A stretch of 43,548 nt of DNA from Streptomyces purpureus (GTDB lineage: Bacteria > Actinomycetota > Actinomycetes > Streptomycetales > Streptomycetaceae), in the NCBI RefSeq assembly GCF_014648195.1, contig NZ_BMQQ01000007.1, positions 205,957 through 249,504 on the forward strand, in the 5' to 3' direction. This document shows positions 21,737-31,200 of this stretch, piece after piece. Under the pieces are notes generated by a model, which did not search any database, was not told where the DNA came from, and saw only the letters and a program-made list of their open reading frames with translations. The position numbers and the translations under genes are program-made. Position 1 is the first letter of the stretch. Each line of letters opens with the position of its first letter.

Positions 21737-22906
21737 ATGTCCCCTACGTACGACGTGATCGTCATCGGCCTCGGCGGGATGGGTTCCGCGGCCGCCCACC
21801 ACCTGTCCGCACGCGGCGCCCGCGTCCTCGGCCTGGAGCGCTACGGACCCGTCCACCGGCGCGGCTCCAGCCACGGCGGCTCCCGCATCACCCGCCAGTC
21901 CTACTTCGAGGATCCCGCGTACGTGCCGCTGCTGCTGCGCGCCTACGAGCTCTACGAAACCCTGGAACGCGACACCGGCCGCGACATCGCCACCCTCTGC
22001 GGTGGACTGATGGCCGGCCGCCCCGACTCCCGTACCGTCGCCGGCTCCCTCCTGTCGGCCCGGACGTGGGACCTGCCGCACGAGATCCTCGACGCCAAGG
22101 AGATCCGCCGCCGCTTCCCCACCCTCACCCCCGAGGACGACGAAGTGGCGCTCCACGAGACCCGGGCCGGGTTCCTGCGGCCGGAGAACACCGTCGCGGC
22201 CCACCTCCAGCTCGCCACCCGCGCCGGCGCCGACCTCCACTTCGAGGAGCCGCTGCTGCGCTGGGAGCCGTACCGCGACGGCGTACGCGTCCACACCGCC
22301 GAGGACACCTACACCGCCGGCCAGCTGGTGGTCTGCCCCGGTGCCTGGGCGCCGCGGCTCCTGGCCGACCTCGGGGTGCCGTTCGGCATCGAACGTCAGG
22401 TCATGTACTGGTTCCAGCCCGACGGCGGCACCGGCCCCTTCCGGCCCGACAATCACCCGATCTGGATCTGGGAGACCGCCGACGGCGTCCAGAGCTACGG
22501 CTTCCCCGCCCTCGACGGCCCCGACCAGGGCGTCAAGGTCGCCTTCTTCCGCAAAGGCACCGTCTGCACCCCCGACACCATCGAACGCACCGTGCACGAG
22601 CACGAGGTGGCTGCCATGGGCAGCCATGTCGCCCGGCACGCCCCCGCCCTGCCCGGCCGCTTCCTCAAGGCTGCCACCTGCATGTACTCCAACACCCCTG
22701 ACGAGCACTTCGTCATCGCCCGGCACCCCGCCCACCCCGCATCCGTCACGGTCGCCTGCGGCTTCTCCGGACACGGCTTCAAATTCGTCCCCGTCGTCGG
22801 CGAGATCCTCGCCGACCTCGCCCTCACCGGCACCACCGCGCACCCCATCGAGCTGTTCGACCCGCACCGGCTCTCCACCATCCACGCCCCAGGAGTCCGC
22901 CCGTGA
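21737..22906 (+). CDS. Monomeric sarcosine oxidase / N-methyl amino acid oxidase
   Basis: Protein of 389 residues. The FAD-binding motif [20 protein letters not shown] is at 7-26, followed by the family's [21 protein letters not shown]315 in [17 protein letters not shown] is the cysteine that bonds covalently to FAD in monomeric sarcosine oxidase, at the same residue number. The reaction is sarcosine plus O2 to glycine, formaldehyde and H2O2, the last step of betaine breakdown here. N-methyltryptophan oxidase (SolA) is a close relative, so the exact substrate is inferred from context. The stop overlaps the next start as GTGA. Confidence 0.9.
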   Translation: MSPTYDVIVIGLGGMGSAAAHHLSARGARVLGLERYGPVHRRGSSHGGSRITRQSYFEDPAYVPLLLRAYELYETLERDTGRDIATLCGGLMAGRPDSRTVAGSLLSARTWDLPHEILDAKEIRRRFPTLTPEDDEVALHETRAGFLRPENTVAAHLQLATRAGADLHFEEPLLRWEPYRDGVRVHTAEDTYTAGQLVVCPGAWAPRLLADLGVPFGIERQVMYWFQPDGGTGPFRPDNHPIWIWETADGVQSYGFPALDGPDQGVKVAFFRKGTVCTPDTIERTVHEHEVAAMGSHVARHAPALPGRFLKAATCMYSNTPDEHFVIARHPAHPASVTVACGFSGHGFKFVPVVGEILADLALTGTTAHPIELFDPHRLSTIHAPGVRP

Positions 22907-24033
22907 CCACCGCACCGCTCCCCTCCAGCCTGCGCGCCACCCTCCCCGGCGACCACTACACCGACCCCGAGATCTTCCGGCGCGAACAGGAACGCCTTTT
23001 CGAGACGGTGTGGATGTGCGCCGTCCGCGCCGCCGACCTCGAACACCCGGGAGCCTTCCGCACCGTCCAGGTCGGCCGTGAGAGCGTCGTCGTCGTCCGG
23101 GACCGCACCGGACGGCTCCGCGCCTTCCTCAACATCTGCCGCCATCGGGGCGCCCGCCTGTGCGGCGAGGAGAGCGGACGCCTCAGACGCGCCCTGCAAT
23201 GCCCGTACCACGCCTGGACGTACGACCTCGACGGCACCCTCATCGCCGCGCCCAACCTCGGAAAGATGCCCGACATCGACCGCGTCGCCTACGGTCTGGT
23301 AAGCGTCCACCTGCGCGAATGGCTCGGCTACGCCTGGGTGTGCCTGGCGGAGCAGCCGCCCTCCTTCGAGGAGACCGTCATCGGCGCCGCCGTCGAACGC
23401 CTCGGCGACGCGGCCGCCGTCGAGCGCTACCACACCGAGGACCTCGCCCTCGGACGGCGCCACCGCTACGACGTCCGCGCCAACTGGAAACTCCTCGTCG
23501 AGAACTTCATGGAGTGCTACCACTGCGCCACCATTCACCCCGAACTCACCGACGTGTTACCGGAGTTCGCCGACGGCTACGCCGCCCAGTACTACGTCGG
23601 CCACGGCGCCGCCTTCGGCGCCGACATCAAGGGATTCACCGTCGACGGCGGCGAAGGCTTCGCCCCGCTGCCCGGACTCGCCGCCGAACAGGACCGCCGC
23701 TACTACGCCATCACGGTCAAGCCGACCGTCTTCGTCAACCTCGTCCCCGACCATGTGATCCTGCACCGGATGTTCCCGCTCGCCGCGGACCGCACCCTCG
23801 TCGAATGCGACTGGCTCTACGCCCCCGAGGTCGTCGCCGGCGGCCAGGACGTGTCCGCCTCGGTCGAGCTGTTCCACCGCGTCAACGTCCAGGACTTCGA
23901 CGCCTGCGAACGCACCCAGCCGTCCATGGCCTCCCGCGCCTACCGCGACGGCGGAGTCCTCGTCCCCTCAGAACACCACATCCAGCACTTCCACCGGTGG
24001 GTCCTCGACCACCTGGCGGCCGCCGATGCCTGA
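22903..24033 (+). CDS. gbcA: Rieske oxygenase large subunit, glycine betaine monooxygenase-like (carries TTA)
   Basis: Protein of 376 residues starting at a GTG that overlaps the previous stop. Rieske ligands are C79, H81, C100 and H103 ([11 protein letters not shown] and QCPYHAW). Mononuclear iron ligands H207 and H212 lie in [16 protein letters not shown]. The length and motifs fit the GbcA/stachydrine demethylase/carnitine oxygenase group of N-demethylating Rieske enzymes. With dimethylglycine and sarcosine enzymes beside it, glycine betaine is the best substrate guess. GbcA usually pairs with a GbcB reductase; none is present, but a Rieske ferredoxin is encoded divergently at 17758. Codon 219 is TTA (23557-23559). 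Confidence 0.87.
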   Translation: MTTAPLPSSLRATLPGDHYTDPEIFRREQERLFETVWMCAVRAADLEHPGAFRTVQVGRESVVVVRDRTGRLRAFLNICRHRGARLCGEESGRLRRALQCPYHAWTYDLDGTLIAAPNLGKMPDIDRVAYGLVSVHLREWLGYAWVCLAEQPPSFEETVIGAAVERLGDAAAVERYHTEDLALGRRHRYDVRANWKLLVENFMECYHCATIHPELTDVLPEFADGYAAQYYVGHGAAFGADIKGFTVDGGEGFAPLPGLAAEQDRRYYAITVKPTVFVNLVPDHVILHRMFPLAADRTLVECDWLYAPEVVAGGQDVSASVELFHRVNVQDFDACERTQPSMASRAYRDGGVLVPSEHHIQHFHRWVLDHLAAADA

Positions 24034-25582
24034 CCTCTCCAGCGCCGCCGCACGCGACGACGACGCCGCGGTCGCCGCTTTCGGCTACCGGCCCGAACTC
24101 ACCCGGACCCTCGGCGGCTTCCACACCTTCGCCGCCGGAATCTCCTACATCTCCATCCTCACCGGCACCTTCCAGCTCTTCTACTTCGGTTACGCCAGCG
24201 GCGGCCCCGCCTACTGGTGGTCCTGGCCGCTGGTGTTCGCCGGGCAGTTCATGGTGGCCCTCTGCTTCGCCGAACTCGCCGCCCGCCACCCCGTCGCCGG
24301 ATCCGTCTACAACTGGGCCAAAAGACTGGGCAATCCGCACATCGGCTGGTTCGCGGGCTGGATGATGCTCGTCGCCTCTGTGGTGTCGATCGCCGCCGTC
24401 GCCCTCGCCTACCAGCTCACGCTGCCGCAGATATCGGCGGTGTTCCAGTTCGTCGGCGACGGCACCGGCACCCACGACATCGCCACCAACGCCGTCCTGC
24501 TCGCCACCGTCCTCATCCTCTTCACCACCGTCGTCAACGCCTTCGGCGTGCGGCTGATGGCCCGTATCAACACCGCGGGCGTCTTCCTGGAGCTCGTCGC
24601 CACTGTCGTCCTGATCGTGCTCCTCGCCGTCCACGCCGTACGCGGCCCGCAGGTCGTCCTGGACACCGCCGGAACCGGCGGCGGCCAGCCGTACGGCTAC
24701 CTCGGCGCGTTCCTCATCGCCTCGCTCGCCTCCGCGTACGTCATGTACGGCTTCGACACCGCCGCCTCCCTCGGGGAGGAATCCCTCGACCCCGCAAGCA
24801 ACGCCCCCCGCGCCATCCTCCGCGCGCTCCTCGCCTCCTTCGTCCTCGGCGGACTCGTCCTGCTGCTCGCCCTGATGAGCGTGGGCAGCCTGCGCGCCGA
24901 AGAACTCTCCACCCAGGGGCTCCAGTACGTCGTCCTCTCCGTGCTCGGGTCCACCGCGGGCAAGGCGATGCTCTGGTGCGTCCTGATCGCCGTGACCGTG
25001 TGCGCGCTCGCCGTCCACACCGCCGCCACCCGCCTCGCCTTCGCCATGGCCCGCGACAACAACCTCCCCGGCGCCCGAAGGCTGGCCAAGGTCAGCCCCC
25101 GCTTCGGCACCCCCGTCCTGCCGACCGTCATCATCGGCGTCCTCGCCCTGGCCATCCTGCTCGTCAACATCCGCCAGCCACAGATCTTCACCGTCGTCAC
25201 CAGCATCGGCATCGTCATGGTCTACCTGGCGTACCTGATGGTGACCGGACCCCTGCTGGTCGCCCGGCTGCGCGGCCACTGGCGCCCCGCCGGCACGGGC
25301 TTCTCCCTCGGCCGCTGGGGACTGCCCGTCAACATCGCCGCCGTCGGCTGGGGCACCTTCATGATGATCAACCTCATCTGGCCGCGCGCCGCCGTCTACA
25401 ACGCCACCGCGCCCCACCACTGGTACCTGCGCTGGGGCGCGGTCCTGTTCGTCGCCGTCATCGCGGGCGGCGGCTTCGCCTACTACTGGCTCGTCCAGCG
25501 CCACCGCACCGGCATCCTCGCCGAACACGCCGCCGCGCCGCGGGAGGTCCCCGAGGAGGCCCGCCACCGACGTAAGGCCTGA
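24026..25582 (+). CDS. APC-family amino acid/amine permease
   Basis: Integral membrane protein of 518 residues with about 12 helices. It begins with the APC-type segment LTRTLGGFHTFAAGISYISI and contains CFAELAARHPVAGSVYNWAKRL and AMARDNNLPGARRLAKVSPRFGTPVLP, typical of the amino acid transporter (BAT1/choline-ethanolamine permease) branch. It overlaps the oxygenase gene by 8 bases and is probably the uptake system for the operon's methylated amine. It is not of the BCCT or OpuA types usually linked to betaine uptake. Confidence 0.9.
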   Translation: MPDLSSAAARDDDAAVAAFGYRPELTRTLGGFHTFAAGISYISILTGTFQLFYFGYASGGPAYWWSWPLVFAGQFMVALCFAELAARHPVAGSVYNWAKRLGNPHIGWFAGWMMLVASVVSIAAVALAYQLTLPQISAVFQFVGDGTGTHDIATNAVLLATVLILFTTVVNAFGVRLMARINTAGVFLELVATVVLIVLLAVHAVRGPQVVLDTAGTGGGQPYGYLGAFLIASLASAYVMYGFDTAASLGEESLDPASNAPRAILRALLASFVLGGLVLLLALMSVGSLRAEELSTQGLQYVVLSVLGSTAGKAMLWCVLIAVTVCALAVHTAATRLAFAMARDNNLPGARRLAKVSPRFGTPVLPTVIIGVLALAILLVNIRQPQIFTVVTSIGIVMVYLAYLMVTGPLLVARLRGHWRPAGTGFSLGRWGLPVNIAAVGWGTFMMINLIWPRAAVYNATAPHHWYLRWGAVLFVAVIAGGGFAYYWLVQRHRTGILAEHAAAPREVPEEARHRRKA

Positions 25583-25583
25583 A

Positions 25584-25612
25584 GCCCGCCCGCCCTCGCC
25601 GACCGGGCGGGC
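25584..25612. terminator. Hairpin between the betaine operon and the CHAT cluster
   Basis: GCCCGCCC (25584-25591) pairs with GGGCGGGC (25605-25612) around a 13-base loop, immediately after the permease stop and 24 bases from the convergent stop at 25636. Probably bidirectional. Confidence 0.75.
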
Positions 25613-25635
25613 ACCGAACACACCCCCGGCCCCCG

Positions 25636-27207
25636 TCAGCGGCCGCTGCTCGCCAGATGACGGACCGGCCGGGACCAGACACCCTCCAACGGCGGCACCG
25701 GGAGCCCGGGCCGCAGCAGCGCGGCCCCCAGCAGGTCCGTCACCGACCGCGGCGCCGACGTCCCCGGAACCGCCGGCACCGCCCCGCCCGCGGACGGGCT
25801 CCGGGCGAGCAGCAGGGACAGCAGCAGCCCCGCGGAACGGCCGCTGAGCGTCCGCGCCGCCGCCACGAGCCGGTGCCGCTGCGCCACCGGCAGCGACAGC
25901 GCGACACAATCCGCCTCCCGCGCCACCCCGAGCGGCACCGCCGCACACACCTCGGTGGTCGAGTACTCCAGCAGGTCGAACTGGGCCGCCGCGGGGCCGG
26001 CTCCGTCCAGCGCCCGGAACAGCTCCCGGCGGTCGGTGATGGTCCGCGAAGTGAGCCGCATCGGCCGGCGCCGCGACAGATGGTCCATGCGCCCGTCGAA
26101 GTCGAGCTGCGCCAGCAGGCTCTTGCCGACCGCGCTGGCGTGCGCGCAGGCACGGAAGTCGACCCACTCGTGCACCTTCGGCGTGTCGGGCCCGTCCGCG
26201 TACCGCGAGATCCGCACCTCCCCGTCGGTGTAGCTGCTGACGTAGACGGCCGCGCCGGCCGCGTCCCGCAGCCCGGCGAGGGTCTGCTGCAGCACCTGCT
26301 CGGGCGGTACGTCCAGCTGCCCCGACATCATCAGCATCACCGGGCCCGCCCGGTAGCCGCCGTCGTCCGTGGCGGCGGCGAGCCCCTGCTCGCAGAGCCA
26401 GTACAGCAGCTGCTCAAGGATCTGATGAGGCAGTCCCGTCGCCCGTGAGATCCGCTCCGCACCGACCGGGCGCCCCGCGCCGCCGATGAGGTCCAGCACG
26501 TCCAGGATCCGCTGCACCGCCTCCCACTGCTGCGGCGCCCCGGTCTCGTCCGGCATCTGCTGCGCCAGGTCGGTCACGGACGCGGGCCGCAGAGGCGCCG
26601 GCGACCAGAGAGAACCACCGTCCGGCACGGACACACCGCGCGAACCGTCCGCCGTGCCGTCCGCCGCGCCGTCCACCTCCGGCGGGCCGAGGGCGGCCAG
26701 CGCCCCCCGTACCTCCGGCGTGAACTCCGGGTCCTCCTCGCCCGGCGCCCCCGCCCCCGGACCGGAAACCCCAGGCTCCGCCAGCCCCAGAGCACTCAGC
26801 AGCCGCCACGCGTCCCCATGGCCCCAGTGGGCCGCGTCCCGTACCAACTCCAGGACCTCGATGGCGTCCGGCGGCGCCGGGGCCGCCACCCGGTGCAGTA
26901 CGACCGCCAGCCGGAAGGCCGCCCCCGGATGCCCCTGCGCCCACGCACGCCGCAGCCACTTCCCGGCCGGGTCCAGATCGCCCGCGCGCAGCGCCTTCGA
27001 GCCCAGCCGGTAGCACGAGTTCGCGTGCCGGCGGCGCTCCGCGCGACCGGTCCGCGGCCGGTCCGCGCCCCGCCCCCAGTCACCCTCGGGCCGGTCCCAG
27101 AAGTCGGAAGGTCCCCTCAGCCCGGACAGCAAGGCGGCGAGCCCGGCCGGGACGACCGGCCCCGGGCCGGCGCCTCGGCCGCTGTCGTTCCTGCTCACTT
27201 CACTCAC
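25636..27207 (-). CDS. Sel1/TPR-like region fused to an IclR-type regulator
   Basis: Protein of 523 residues from a GTG at 27207 that overlaps the sigma-factor stop by 8 bases. Residues about 55-145 form helical Sel1/TPR-like repeats (LGSKALRAGDLDPAGKWLRRAWAQGH, AAHWGHGDAWRLLSALG; split here across repeats). Residues 146-225 are a disordered acidic/Pro-rich linker. Residues about 228-290 are an IclR winged HTH (QWEAVQRILDVLDLIGGAG, then RISRATGLPHQILEQLL). Residues about 300-475 are an IclR effector domain (ACAHASAVGKSLLAQLD, EYSTTEVCAAVPLGVA). IclR proteins are normally 240-280 residues, so the N-terminal half is extra and may dock onto the TPR-CHAT protein or sigma factor of the same cluster. 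Last gene of the cluster, before a shared terminator. Confidence 0.85.
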   Translation of the reverse strand: MSEVSRNDSGRGAGPGPVVPAGLAALLSGLRGPSDFWDRPEGDWGRGADRPRTGRAERRRHANSCYRLGSKALRAGDLDPAGKWLRRAWAQGHPGAAFRLAVVLHRVAAPAPPDAIEVLELVRDAAHWGHGDAWRLLSALGLAEPGVSGPGAGAPGEEDPEFTPEVRGALAALGPPEVDGAADGTADGSRGVSVPDGGSLWSPAPLRPASVTDLAQQMPDETGAPQQWEAVQRILDVLDLIGGAGRPVGAERISRATGLPHQILEQLLYWLCEQGLAAATDDGGYRAGPVMLMMSGQLDVPPEQVLQQTLAGLRDAAGAAVYVSSYTDGEVRISRYADGPDTPKVHEWVDFRACAHASAVGKSLLAQLDFDGRMDHLSRRRPMRLTSRTITDRRELFRALDGAGPAAAQFDLLEYSTTEVCAAVPLGVAREADCVALSLPVAQRHRLVAAARTLSGRSAGLLLSLLLARSPSAGGAVPAVPGTSAPRSVTDLLGAALLRPGLPVPPLEGVWSRPVRHLASSGR

Positions 27208-27814
27208 CTGTGCCCTCTTCCACGCGCCTGCGCTGTGTGAGATGTCGGTCGCGGGTGTGGAGCCGGACCTGTTCCATGGCGCGCAGCTCCCTGGCCGCCT
27301 TGCTGCTCAGCACCCGGACCTGCTGGCGCGGCATCTTCAGGTCCTGTGCGATCTCCGACTCCTCCATGCCGCGCAGCTGCCGGTCCGCGACCTGCTTGCG
27401 CTGGGTCGCCTTCATCTCGGCGACCGCCGGTCTGGCGACCTCCTCCAGCGGATCGACGGGCGTCACGGCCTCATGCCGGCACCCGTCCCCCCGGTCGGCC
27501 AGACGCAACAGCGAGGTGTCGTCGACCGGTTGTTCCTTGGTCCTGGCCGTCGCGTCGACGGCGAGGTGGTGCGCGACCCGGTGCATGTACGGCAGCGGCG
27601 AGCTGCCCGCCCGGTTCCGGCGGCGCAGCCAGGTGTCCAGGGTCCGCAGCAGCGCCTCGTTGGCGATGTCCTCGCTCCAGTCCCGCAGCCCGGGGAAGCG
27701 GTGGCGCAGCCGGGCGGTCACCTTCCGGACGTACTCCTGGTAGTGCTCCTGGAAGAGCCGGCTCACCTCCTGCGTGTGCCCCGGGGCCTCGTCGGGCGTG
27801 CCGCTATCTACCAT
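27200..27814 (-). CDS. ECF-like RNA polymerase sigma factor
   Basis: Protein of 204 residues from the ATG at 27814; the open frame extends upstream to 28087 only as a shadow. Sigma region 2 spans about 18-90 (LFQEHYQEYVRKVTARLRHR, DWSEDIANEALLRTLDTW, MHRVAHHLAVDATAR). Region 4 spans about 137-178 (RKQVADRQLRGMEESEIAQ, then DLKMPRQQVRVLSSKAARE). There is no typical zinc-finger anti-sigma gene beside it; control may instead come from the upstream small membrane protein or the CHAT protease. It overlaps the small protein gene by 7 bases and the IclR-fusion gene by 8 bases, indicating cotranslation. Confidence 0.88.
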   Translation of the reverse strand: MVDSGTPDEAPGHTQEVSRLFQEHYQEYVRKVTARLRHRFPGLRDWSEDIANEALLRTLDTWLRRRNRAGSSPLPYMHRVAHHLAVDATARTKEQPVDDTSLLRLADRGDGCRHEAVTPVDPLEEVARPAVAEMKATQRKQVADRQLRGMEESEIAQDLKMPRQQVRVLSSKAARELRAMEQVRLHTRDRHLTQRRRVEEGTGE

Positions 27815-28083
27815 GGGCCGCACTCCTCCCGCCGTTTGCCGCAGGCGGGCGCGGCCCCGCTGGCCCACACGGTCAGCCGTCCCCCTTCGGGAGGCTCGTA
27901 GCGGATCACGACCCGTGCCGTACAGCACTCCGGGGCCGCCGCCGGAGCGCCGGTCCCACGGCGGGAGACGCGGCCCCACCATCTGCGCGGGTCCCCGGCG
28001 CGGGCCAGGCGCCAGGCGGCGATCAGCACCGGGACCGCGCCGGCCACGGCCGGGACCAGCCCGGCCACATCGGAGGGGGTCAT
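27808..28083 (-). CDS. Small single-span membrane protein in the CHAT/sigma cluster
   Basis: Protein of 91 residues from the ATG at 28083 (MTPSDVAGLVPAVAGAVPVL). One hydrophobic helix at about 5-24 is followed by basic residues, RWWGRVSRR, and a probable beta-strand pair RVVIRYEPPEGGRLTVW; cysteines occur as CC in the middle and near the C-terminus. No family is certain. The helix-plus-strand layout recalls the small constant components that accompany effector systems in actinobacteria. It could tether or sense for the sigma factor encoded 7 bases within its 3' end. A 160-base gap with a perfect palindrome separates it from the CHAT gene. Confidence 0.65.
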   Translation of the reverse strand: MTPSDVAGLVPAVAGAVPVLIAAWRLARAGDPRRWWGRVSRRGTGAPAAAPECCTARVVIRYEPPEGGRLTVWASGAAPACGKRREECGPW

Positions 28084-28196
28084 GCAAGCTCCAGATCTTC
28101 CTCGGTCCGCGAGGACGCAGTGCGCGTCACGCACCTCTTACGGCGGGAGCCGCGCGGAATTTCCTCGGGACCGGAACTGATCGGAGTTGATGGGAC

Positions 28197-28212
28197 GTCA
28201 CCGGCCGGTGAC
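28197..28212. promoter_or_regulatory. Perfect 16-bp palindrome in the only gap of the CHAT cluster
   Basis: GTCACCGGCCGGTGAC is a perfect palindrome 32 bases past the CHAT stop and 114 bases before the small-protein start. It could be a hairpin attenuating readthrough or an operator for an internal promoter feeding the sigma and IclR-fusion genes. Sequence alone does not decide. Confidence 0.45.
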
Positions 28213-28243
28213 CGTAAGTCTCCTCTCCCGCAGGTGAGTTGGG

Positions 28244-31200
28244 TCAGGCTCCCGCGTGCAGATGGGCGGACCATAGAGCCGGGGCGGCGCGGTGGCGGTC
28301 ACGGGCCGCGTGCACCGCCCGGTGCAGGGCGTGCGCGGAGCGGCCCGTGTCCGGCGGGCTCGTACCGGCGTCGGTGAGGGCGCCGTAGAAGTCGACCGCG
28401 ATGCGCATGGCCTCCGCGTCGTTGACAGGCCAGAGCGTCCCGATGACATGGCGGTATCCGGCCAGCAGGAACCCGGCGGTGATGTGCACCGACTCGTCCG
28501 CGAGGAGCTGGTTGCCCACCGTCGTGCTGCACGCCGACAGATAGGCGAGCGCGGCGTCGGCCAGCCTCAGCCCCCGCACCGAATCCACGGTGAGCCTGCG
28601 CAGCCGCAGCGGATCCTCCTCGTCGGTGAGCAGCAGCCCGCTGGAGCCGGGGTCGGCCCACTCGCTGACGCCGTGGCAGACGAAATGCGCCACGGGACGG
28701 CTCGCCAGCGCGCCCAGCACGCCGGTGCCGGTGGCGGACGGCCCGGAGAGCGAGACCAGCGGCGTACGGGACAGCAGCGCGCCGACCCGGGCCGACTCGT
28801 CCGCGGCACGGGTCAGTCCGGGCGCGTCGGGCGTGTCGACGACGAGGGCTCCGTCGCGTACGACGCCGGCCGCGGATTCCTCCCGGGCCCGGCGTGTGTG
28901 GGCGAGCGCCCGTACGGTCGGCGTCCAGGAGGAGACGGCACGGTCCAGCACCGCCGCGCCGGCCTCCGGCTCGCCGTGGTGGCCCGAGGCGTGCCACGGC
29001 AGGAACGCCATCACACCGGCCGGACACCACCACACGCGCGGCCAGTTCGAGTCCTCGGCGTCGGGGCGCGGCGCGAGCCCGATGGCGTCGAGCACGGGCC
29101 CCGCGACGGTGTCCCACTGCCAGGCCAGCACCTCCGTCACCACGCGGTGCCGGCGCCTGGCCTCCCCGTACGGGATCGTGGTCTCCCCGGCCGGAGCGCG
29201 GGCGGTCAGCAGTGCCTCCGCGCGGCGGATCGCCTCGCTCTCGGTCACCTCGGGCAGCCGTACCGACCGGACCGGCGTGGCCCGGTCCCCGGTGAGGACG
29301 AGCGCGCCGCCGCCGTGCATGCTCGCGTACAGCAGGATCACCGGACCGGCGGCGGCCTGCTCCTGGAGCACGGACAGCCGCGGTCGCCCGAGGAACTCCG
29401 CGAAGCCGTGAACCTGCCGGATCCGGCCGAGGAGCTCCTGCCAGGCGGCGTCCAGCTCGGCCCGCTCCGTGGCGGCGCGCTGCTCCCACGCGCCGTCGTC
29501 GACGGGCCGTTCCCCGAGACCGGCGTGGTCGGCCGCGTCCCTGCGGACGCGCAGCGCGTCGAACTCGGCGGCGAGCCCGGGCGCGGCCTGCCGGAGATCG
29601 TCGAGGCCGCCCCGCATGTCCATGGACTGGTGCAGCAGGACGCCACGGGACTGTTCGAGCAGTTCCACGGCCCGTTCCGGCCGCCCGAGGGCCACCGCCG
29701 CCGCGGCCGCCTCACTGCCCAGACCGCTCATCTCACCGAGGCCGAACTCGCGGTCGCCGCGCGCGAGCCGCCAGGGCGCGAGCTGTCCGAGCAGGTCCAC
29801 GACGGTCTCGTAGGCGCCGAGCGCGCGCTCGGGGTCGCCGGCCTGCATCGCGTAACGACCGTGGGACCGCGCTGCCTTGATCCGGACGTGGACCGGAGAC
29901 GTCCGGGAGCGGGTCGCGCGGTCCAGGTAGCCCAGGGCTTCCCCGATGACCTCCGGCTCGCCGTTCACGCGGTACGCGGCCCGCAGCGCGGCGGCGCCCG
30001 TGGCCAGGACGCTCGCCTCGGCCGGATGGCCGGCGGGCAGGGAGGCGACGGCGCGGCGCGCGGTGGACACGAGCTCGTCCAGCGTGCCGGGCGAGCCGTC
30101 GAGACGGTGCAGCAGGCGCAGCGCCGTGGTCAGGTTGGCGAGCCGCTCGGTCAGCTCCGGGTGCCCTGGCGGCGATTCCCGTACGGCCTCGCGGCCGCGC
30201 CCGACGGCGAGGGCGATCGCCCCGGGCGCGCGGGTGACCTCGTACTGGAAGATCAGCGCCATGCACAGGTGGGAGAGGAGCGCGGGGCGCCTGGGGTGGG
30301 TCGGCGCGACGGCGTCCACCGCCGACCGCGCGGCCCCGACCGCTTCCTCGATGACATCCGGCGAGGCCGTGTCACCGCGCTGGTGCAGCAGCATCAGGGC
30401 GGCGGCCAGATTGGACTGGTGCTGGAAGAACGTGCTGTGGTCGGAGGGGCAGGCGGCGACACCGGCCCGTCCGGCCCTGATCGCCTCGGTGAGCACCCGC
30501 AGCTCACCGCCGCGCTGGTACTCGGCCCGCAGACCGAGGCTCAGCTGCATCAGCAGCGGGGCGCGCTGGGGATGGCGGGGCGGCAGCCGGTCGTCGTCCA
30601 GGACAGTGCGGGCGATGCGTACCGCCTCCGTCAGCGGCTCCGGATTCCCGGTGTGTTCGTGCAGAGTGCGCAGCGCGATGGACAGGTTGAGGACGCACAG
30701 GGGCCGGTCCGGGTCGTCGGCCGACGCCCTGCCGACCGCCTTCCGCCCTGCCTCCACGGCCGCGTCGAGCTTGGCCTGGTCGCCGGTCTGCCGGTAGTTC
30801 GCGAGCAGGATCCCGCAGAAGGTGGTGAGGACACCCGCCCCGGCCCGATGGCCGTGGGCGAGAGCGTCCAGGGCCGTACGGACCGCCGCCTCGGCCTCCC
30901 GGGCCGCGTCCTGGTGGGTCGCGCCGCCGGGGAGGGACTCGTGCCACCGGCGCCAGGCGGAGGCGAGCTGGGCCGCGCGCAGCGGGAACTCCGGGTGCTC
31001 GGGAGGGGTGAGGGCCACCGCCTCGCGGGCGAGGCCGACGGCCTCACGGACCGCTTCCGGATCGGGGACCGTCAGATCGAGGAGGAGCAGCACCCCGCAG
31101 AGGTTGGAGAGCCGCGGCGCGAGACCCGGGTCGGCGGGCATCTCCCGCGCTCTTCGCGCCACCTCCCGGTGGAGCTCGACCGCGCGCAGCAGGGAGTCCG

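Noticed and set aside
28173..28199. GGAAC-N18-CGTC, an ECF-type promoter pattern on the plus strand in the CHAT cluster gap
   Set aside because: No plus-strand gene lies downstream and the spacer is longer than usual; the minus strand shows no clear ECF promoter there.
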